From NCBI GenBank assembly GCA_005408345.1, contig SEMN01000094.1, positions 434,001 through 498,000 on the forward strand: a DNA stretch of 64,000 nucleotides, given 5' to 3'. Positions 57,865 to 64,000 of the stretch are shown piece by piece. The stretch comes from Macquaria australasica (taxonomy: Eukaryota; Chordata; Actinopteri; Centrarchiformes; Percichthyidae). Each line of letters starts with the position of its first letter. Positions within the stretch are counted from its first letter, which is position 1. Under the pieces are notes generated by a model. That model made no database searches and was not told where the DNA came from. It was given only the letters and a program-made list of their open reading frames with translations. Made by a program: the position numbers and the translations under genes.

Positions 57865-60800
57865 ATGATTGGCTCAACCTCCTGTGTTTTCCTCTGCAGG
57901 AATGCATTTGGTGGTGCTTGTATTTGCCTCTGCGCTCTCTGCGCCTCCTTCGCCCTCGACAATGGACTGATGAGGACCCCTCCCATGGGCTGGTTGGCGT
58001 GGGAACGATTCCGCTGTGACACTGACTGTGACAACGACCCCAACAATTGCATCAGGCAAGGCAAAATGATGCGTATCATGCACTGTAATGGGATATGTAA
58101 AACAAGAACAGTCTAGTATATGAGGGCGTTGTACCGGACCGTCGTGGTGAAGAGGCAGCTGAGCTGGAAGACAAAGTTTCGATTTTCTAGTCTACCTACA
58201 TTCCAACCCTCACCTATGGTTATGAGCTGTGGGTAGTGACTGAAAGAAAGAGCAGCGGATATAAGCGGCCAAAATGAGTTTTCATCATAGAGTGGTTGCA
58301 CTGGCTGGGCTCTTTAGAGCTGAAGAGCTCAGACGGGCAGAAAATGGATGAATGGGTTTTTGAACTGCCCCTAGCAAATATTTGTGATGTTCAGTCTCCG
58401 ACTTTTCTCATTCTGAATCCAGCTCCCCTTTTCCTTTTTTGTTGAAGAGCTCAAACTCTCCTAGGAAAATGTTTTTAGTTTGAATTCTTAGCCAGAACCT
58501 TTTTTTTAAACCAAATACCACATTCATACTAAAAACTAGTGGCAGTGCTCCGATACTCATCTGTGTTAAGAGTTTAACTGACACAGTAGATTATCTAAAA
58601 TCCATATGTAAAATATAACCAAATGTGTTTTTTTATCAGTCCCTCTCATTAAACATTTCTTGTCTTTCTTCCAGCGAGAACCTGTTCATCGACATGGCAG
58701 ACAGACTCTCAGAGGACGGCTGGAGGGAACTTGGCTACGTCTATGTGAACATAGATGACTGCTGGTCCTCCATGGAGAGAGACGAGAAGGGACGGCTGCA
58801 GCCTGACCCTAAAAGGTAATGGTACTGTGTGCTGTAAAGGGACTGTCACACACCCACACACAGACTATAAGTCTACACTACAGCATCTAGTTTTTAAAAT
58901 GCCATTTTTGTGGGACCTATAACCACAGTAAAACACCACAACATAAAAATGCCTACATCTCTTCTAATTTGTCCTGTTTTCAGCTAGAAAACAACAAAAC
59001 TGTGCATCATAGCCGATTTAAGTGCGTCTCCTAAATACCACCTGTTAAACAGCAGCCATTACCAAGCTGCTGAGTTGATAAAATCATTATTTTATAATTG
59101 CAAAGTTGTCTGACTAAATCAACATAAATCCAGGTTGACAACAGATCTGCTGTGTATTTGGCTGCACTGACATTTAAAATCAACGGTCAGAGAAGGCTGG
59201 GGGCAACATCAGTCAGAAGCTGTGGGTATATTAAATGCAGCATCGGCAAAATGAAGATAATAACCTGACCCTTGACCTGTCTGGATGGTGGAAGTGGAAA
59301 GAGAAAATAACAACAGTCACATATTTAAAATCAAGCACCATTATCACAACTTTATATGATACAATTAAGGTTTTTATGATTCAACTTGTCTATCTGAATG
59401 GATACATATTAGAAGTATTAGAACAAATGACAGAATTCATAGATTTTATTATTTATGATTTGTTTCAGTATAGCAGAGAGTGCTGAGACGGTGCCTTAAT
59501 TTCCCATTTTCAGTGTGTTAGGATAAAGTGACCTTTTCCCTCTCTCTTCCTCAGGTTCCCAGGAGGCATCCCTAAACTGGCACGCTATATGCACGACAGG
59601 GGTCTCAAGCTGGGGATCTACGGGGACATGGGCACACACACCTGTGAAGGCTACCCCGGCACCACACTGGACAAGATTGAGATAGACGCTCAGACCTTCG
59701 CCGACTGGAAGGTGGACATGTTTAAATTTGACGGCTGTCATTCTAATGCCACAGAGCAAGAGCAGGGTAAGACAGGAAGAAGTGACTCTTACATTGTGGT
59801 TATTGAGATGTTGCTGATCTGATCTTGTTTGACTCTTGTTCCACTCTTGGGCAGGTTACCCTCTCATGTCAAAAGCTTTAAATGCTACGGGCCGCCCCAT
59901 TGGCTACTCCTGCAGTTGGCCCGCCTACCAGAATGGCCTGCCACCTAAGGTATAATCAAGATGTCTGAAGCTTTATATTATCCACCTGAAGCTTTTGGCC
60001 TGATAGTTTTACACATAGTGACTGGAAATCCACAGTTTATAATTTTACTTTTTCACCATGTGAAACTGATTTTATGGTTTTTTAAGGTAAACTACTCTCA
60101 GTTGGGTGAGATCTGCAACCTGTGGCGTAACTATGGAGACATCCAGGACTCTTGGGACAGTGTCCTGGACATTATTAACTGGTTCTTTGAGAACCAGGAT
60201 GTCCTGATACCTGCAGTCGGACCTGGAAGGTGGAACGACCCTGATATGGTCTGTTTAACTGACATAATAACTATTGTTGCATATTTACTGTTTCCTATTT
60301 ATGATATGGTCTGTCAATAAGGTTAGGAAGCACCAATTCTACAAGTTAAAGAAAGAGCCCTAATTGTCTTGACTTGAACTTCTCAAGTATTTTTCTGTAA
60401 ATAAGCCTTCAGCATATGGAGTTTCTGTTGACAGCCAAAATACAGAGAATACAGACCTTCCTTTCTTTTTTGTTGTGTGATTTTGACCTCCACAGCTGGT
60501 TATTGGAGACTTTGGCCTCAGCATGGACCAGTCCCGGGCTCAGATGGCTCTGTGGGCCATTATGGCTGCTCCTCTTTTCATGTCCAATGACCTGCGCACC
60601 ATCAGCAGCGGGGCCCGCACCATCCTGCAGAACAAAATGGCCATCAGCATCAACCAGGACCCCATGGGCATCCAGGGAAGACGCATTGTAAAGGTGACCC
60701 ATATTTGCATGGATCTTGCAGCTTCTTGCAAGTGCTCGAGATGAAGGGGGAAAAAAACAGAAATTAACTGGTTTAGCGTTTTGACTTTTGTGCTTAATTC

Positions 60801-61334
60801 TTTTTTTTATCCTCACATATACATGTCTTCTCATTCTTTATTACTGACATTTTCTCGTCCATTTCTTTCTGCCAGGAGAAGAGTGGCATTGAAGTGTTCT
60901 GGCGCCCGCTGTCAAGCAATGCCAGTGCATTGGTGTTCTTCAGTCGTCGTAATGACATGCCCTACCGCTACCAGACTTCCCTCAGAAAACTCAACTACAC
61001 CCCCGACATCTACAAGGTATGTCTTAATTGTCTGTGTGCTGAACTGATTAGTTGCACTTCTACTACAGTGTTGATCCACTGAATACATACGATAATACCT
61101 GTCTTTTATGTTGGACTTTGCTCACCAAATACATATAAATGTAGCAGGAGAATCACTTCAGTTTTCTCTTTTACTCTTCCTCAGATCTTTGATGTCTTCA
61201 CCGAGAAGACCATGACACTGAATGACTGCACTGACTTTGTGGTGTCGGTGAACCCCACAGGTGTGGTCATGTGGTACGTCTCTGTGCCCGCAAAATGGAA
61301 CCTCAGCAAGTCCTATGAAGGTGGCAAACTTTAG
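57865..61334 (+). CDS. naga: Alpha-N-acetylgalactosaminidase, copy 1, with disrupted leader
   Basis: Lysosomal glycoside hydrolase (family GH27) that removes terminal alpha-GalNAc. Exons: 57900-58055, 58675-58815, 59555-59766, 59855-59949, 60087-60248, 60496-60693, 60876-61016 and 61185-61334. The mature part is intact, from LDNGLMRTPPMGWLAWERFRC to YEGGKL. The nucleophile is Asp in DMFKFDGC (59730-59732) and the acid/base Asp is in RWNDPDM (60237-60239). CSWPAY carries the Ser/Ala pair typical of NAGA rather than alpha-galactosidase A. The ATG at 57902, homologous to the copy 2 start, is one base short of frame and stops after 22 codons. The only in-frame upstream ATG (57865) precedes the splice acceptor, so the start given here is the open-frame limit, not a proven start. 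The first coding intron uses a GC donor. Confidence 0.88.
58117..58350 (+). mobile_element. Fragment of a non-LTR retrotransposon
   Basis: Phrases such as ATTCCAACCCTCACCTATGG and GAGCTGTGGGTAGTGACTGA translate to PTLTYGYELWVVTERK, a conserved C-terminal stretch of a fish LINE. It is short and truncated, in the first coding intron of naga copy 1. Confidence 0.6.
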
Positions 61335-61570
61335 CGATCCTCCAACCGCTCACTGAACTTAATCATCTGATAATCACATCACCGTTTCTGCCTCAGTGCA
61401 GTGGCTCTTGATAAAGCGTTAACTGATGAGACCTCACACGTAATATCATCAGGTGCTCAAAGGACTAATCTGTGACCCTTCACTTAAATTCTGCACTTGC
61501 AGTATCAATATTTATCAAGTGAAAGAGTCCAAAGGAAAGCACACTTCATTGTCAGAAAAGTGCTGGACAC

Positions 61571-61629
<59 letters not shown>

Positions 61630-62436
61630 TGTTTCCAACCCTCACAGAGCATGTGAGCTGATTGTTTTTTTACTAGCTCAGTTGCTTGCCAAAGCTAAAA
61701 AACTGATCATAGATCAGCACTACTACTCAGAAGTCAGCTGCTGCTTTTATTGAAACATGCATTTCTTTGGATGGTGAAGCAGCAGAATAGTCTGTCTAAG
61801 CTGTTCCAATGTGCGTTTAAGAAATAAATAATTGTGTTTGTTTTTAAGAAATTCTGTGAATTGCCTTCACATAAATAAATAAATAAATAATTTTACTTTT
61901 TAATTGGGCAACTGTTTTGTTTCATTATGTTTTGAAATCTTTTAGGTTCAGCAGTGCTTATTACATCTTAAAGTCAAGTTCCATCATTAGACTAAAAATG
62001 CTGCGCTAGGATCACTTTTGTTCTTCAGGCTTTTTTAAAAATGGTTGTTTTTTTAGAGCGGCACTGCTGCTGCAGGACTCATCAGTGATTACATGCTACA
62101 GTAGCACTCCTATGGACAATACATGTTTTACTGGAGTGACCTTAACCCAAAAACCTGGCAATAAAGACCCAATAATACTGAACAATCCTACTGAGGTGCA
62201 TACAGCTCACAAACATATGAATATACTGCATTTTCAGCAGCTGTGTTTTTGCATTATACATCACTTTATAAGGCTGTGACTTGTTTACGACACCATTTCA
62301 GTTCAGCTTCTTTCCAGGTTCATGTTTTCCTAAAATGGTAATAGGCTGTTATTAACCTTAAGTTCCTTAACTTGTGGTTTAAAGTTTTTGTTCTGTACCA
62401 GTAAACTATAGATTAATGCAGATGAAGGCAAAAACA
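61335..62436 (+). other. naga copy 1 3' UTR and downstream DNA
   Basis: AATAAA at 61823-61828, about 490 bp after the stop, is the best polyadenylation candidate. A (AAAT)n stretch at about 61873-61890 gives more matches. No exon is seen. Confidence 0.45.
61571..61626. repeat. (GT)n(GA)n compound microsatellite
   Basis: GT tract passing directly into a GA tract, in the 3' region of naga copy 1. Confidence 0.95.
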
Positions 62437-62881
62437 TTGTGGTACGACTTTCTAATAAGGCCCCTTTTTAAAGGGTTTATAAGCTGTTATTAATGGCTTT
62501 ATTCATGGTTAATTAACATTTTTACGTGAGTGACTACTTTTGCTGATGGCTTATTAGAAATTGAGAACCAACCCCACGTCCTTTTCATTAATGACTTACT
62601 AACATTTATATTAGCAAACAAGGTGATTCATAAGGTGAGAAACATGGGACTCTTTATTTATGGCTTGCTAACATTTACACCTGCATATTTGATGAGTTGG
62701 AGGGGTCTCCCTGATAAAGAGCTAGCTAAAGTGTCATGCTGGAGGGGGGTGTTCCACAACCTGGCAACCCAAAAGTGTTGGTATTAATGGCTTATCTATA
62801 AAGCATTATTAAATGATGTATCAGCCATTAATAAGGCCATACAGCTTATAAACGGTGCCTTATCAGAAAGTAGTACCACAA
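62437..62881. mobile_element. MITE with long inverted ends between the naga copies
   Basis: The left end TTGTGGTACGACTTTCTAAT and the right end reverse complement TTGTGGTACTACTTTCTGAT agree at 22 of the first 24 positions. The similarity continues into TTTATAAGCTGT and TTATTAATGGC. It is non-coding, with interior TTAATGGCTTATTAG-like repeats of a kind common in fish. Confidence 0.7.
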
Positions 62882-63049
62882 TTTATTTATTTTTTCAGAT
62901 CATGACAAATGCTAATGTTAGCTCCCTGTCATCCATTGCTGTTTGCATGGACAAAGAAGTGAATAGACTGATAAAAGGGAAGGAACTAAGTAAAAGTGTA
63001 AAAAAAAAAACTAATGGTACGCGGCCCGGGTCTTTCCCCTCCAGTTTCC

Positions 63050-63271
63050 TGCTCTGTGGTCAGCTGAGGGAGCCGCTATGTCACGTGACTGTCGCCTCCT
63101 CTCCTATAGGAGCAGTGAGCCCAGCCTGTGTCTTCACAGCCGGTCAGAGTTTATCACGGGATTTATTTAAAAGTCCGAGCGCAGTGGAAATAAAAGCAGA
63201 GATTCACACTTGAGGAGATTTGATCGCATTGGTCTTCTTTCCCGTAACTGAGAGCCGGTCACCGAATTTCA
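63050..63271 (+). promoter_or_regulatory. naga copy 2 promoter and non-coding exon 1, with CLEAR box
   Basis: GTCACGTGAC at 63080-63089 is a perfect match to the CLEAR element bound by TFEB-family factors at lysosomal genes. An A/T-rich GATTTATTTAAAAG follows about 75 bp later. The leader exon ends at 63271 (TTTCA|GTAAGTGG). Its homology to 56711-56731 supports the tandem duplication. Confidence 0.6.
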
Positions 63272-63854
63272 GTAAGTGGGCTACGTTTATCTTTTCACGA
63301 TGTTAAGGATGTGAATGTGTACCAGAAAACACTGGCCGACAGACCTTTTTAAAAATACATTTTAAATTCCCTTTTTTTTTTTTTGATATTTTAGGTTAGG
63401 ATAAATACGATTCATTTATTTAGTCAATTATTGGATACGGATTATAATAGAAAAGCTACAGTTAAGTGCCAGGTATTAACATATAAATCTTACAGTAAAA
63501 GGAGATGATGATGAATGCTGTGCTTTTTGGTAATGCATGCTTATTCCCACATGTATTGTATATGTGCCATGTTTTAAGAACTTTATGCCCTCTGTAAGAA
63601 GTGCTGGGTTTTGATTTAGTCAGCTAGAATATTAAGACTGTACGAGAGGAGAAGTCACCTGGCAGGTTGTCTTTCAGCCACAGTCACACCCAGTCAGGTG
63701 AGACTCAGGAGGTGTGAGAGAGGTGCCTGTCATTCATCCCTCAGAGGATATATTTGGCATTATTCACAGGGTGGCAATAACCTCGTGCACGTTGATGTCA
63801 TCCAGCAGACAGCACTGACACCTGATTCAGCTTAATGGCTTTTCCTCTGCAGGA

Positions 63855-64000
63855 ATGCATTTGGCGGTGCTTCTCTTTGCCTCTGCGCTCCCTGTAGCCA
63901 CCTTCGCCCTCGACAATGGAGTGATGAGGACCCCTCCCATGGGCTGGCTGGCGTGGGAACGATTCCGCTGTGACATCGACTGTGAGCACGACCCCAAGAA
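63855..64000 (+). CDS. naga: Alpha-N-acetylgalactosaminidase, copy 2 (5' end only)
   Basis: First coding exon of a second naga copy, cut by the window end. The acceptor (TCCTCTGCAG) ends at 63852 and the ATG is two bases into the exon. It encodes a good signal peptide (MHLAVLLFASALPVATFA) and then the mature start (LDNGVMRTPPMGWLAWERFR). The exon is nearly identical in sequence to the copy 1 exon but has one more base in the leader, which keeps frame. Intron sequence before the exon also resembles copy 1 (for example GATGCCTGTCATT versus GGTGCCTGTCATT), so the duplication covers the intron. Catalytic parts lie outside the window. Confidence 0.85.
   Translation, partial: MHLAVLLFASALPVATFALDNGVMRTPPMGWLAWERFRCDIDCEHDPK

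Noticed and set aside
62902..63213. 103-codon frame before the naga copy 2 leader
   Set aside because: It overlaps the CLEAR box and promoter, has no codon-level resemblance to a protein, and the downstream leader exon explains the region better.

Overview
The window is vertebrate nuclear DNA, most likely from a percomorph-type teleost. The evidence is genes split by GT-AG introns, long CA/GT and GA microsatellites, several short inverted-repeat transposons of types common in fish, and proteins that read as close relatives of known vertebrate families. There is no bacterial, plasmid or phage content and no CRISPR array. Exon boundaries were placed by hand from splice sites, reading phase and family similarity. 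Statements about families come from general knowledge, not from searches.

Layout, left to right. (1) 1-5554, plus strand: the 3' end of ush2a (usherin), with the transmembrane segment, cytoplasmic tail and C-terminal PDZ-binding motif DTNL. (2) 10410-19955, minus strand: complete fez2 in 10 coding exons (397 aa), convergent with ush2a. (3) 24862-36644, minus strand: complete wdr26 in 14 coding exons (609 aa), with a probable 3.2-kb 3' UTR and a GC-rich promoter. The frame stays open for 108 codons upstream of its ATG. (4) 38370-47732, minus strand: complete adcy3 (type 3 adenylyl cyclase) in 20 coding exons (1096 aa). (5) 48933-51642, minus strand: an unrecognised two-exon gene for a 470-aa, very hydrophobic, Ala/Gly-rich multi-pass membrane protein. 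An interferon-response-like element lies in its intron and a degenerate LINE (RNase H-encoding type) sits about 30 bp upstream of its ATG. (6) 56500-61334, plus strand: a nearly complete alpha-N-acetylgalactosaminidase gene (naga, copy 1) whose signal-peptide exon has lost one base. (7) 63080-64000, plus strand: the start of a second, tandem naga copy with an intact signal peptide and a perfect CLEAR-type box in its promoter. The window ends inside its first coding exon.

The named genes do not form one pathway: usherin acts in cilia and stereocilia, FEZ2 in kinesin transport and autophagy, WDR26 in the CTLH ubiquitin ligase, ADCY3 in cAMP signalling (often ciliary), and NAGA in lysosomal glycan breakdown. 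The best leads for new biology are the unnamed membrane-protein gene with its ISRE and adjacent LINE, the naga duplication with a broken leader in one copy, and the possible non-AUG-initiated N-terminus of wdr26.
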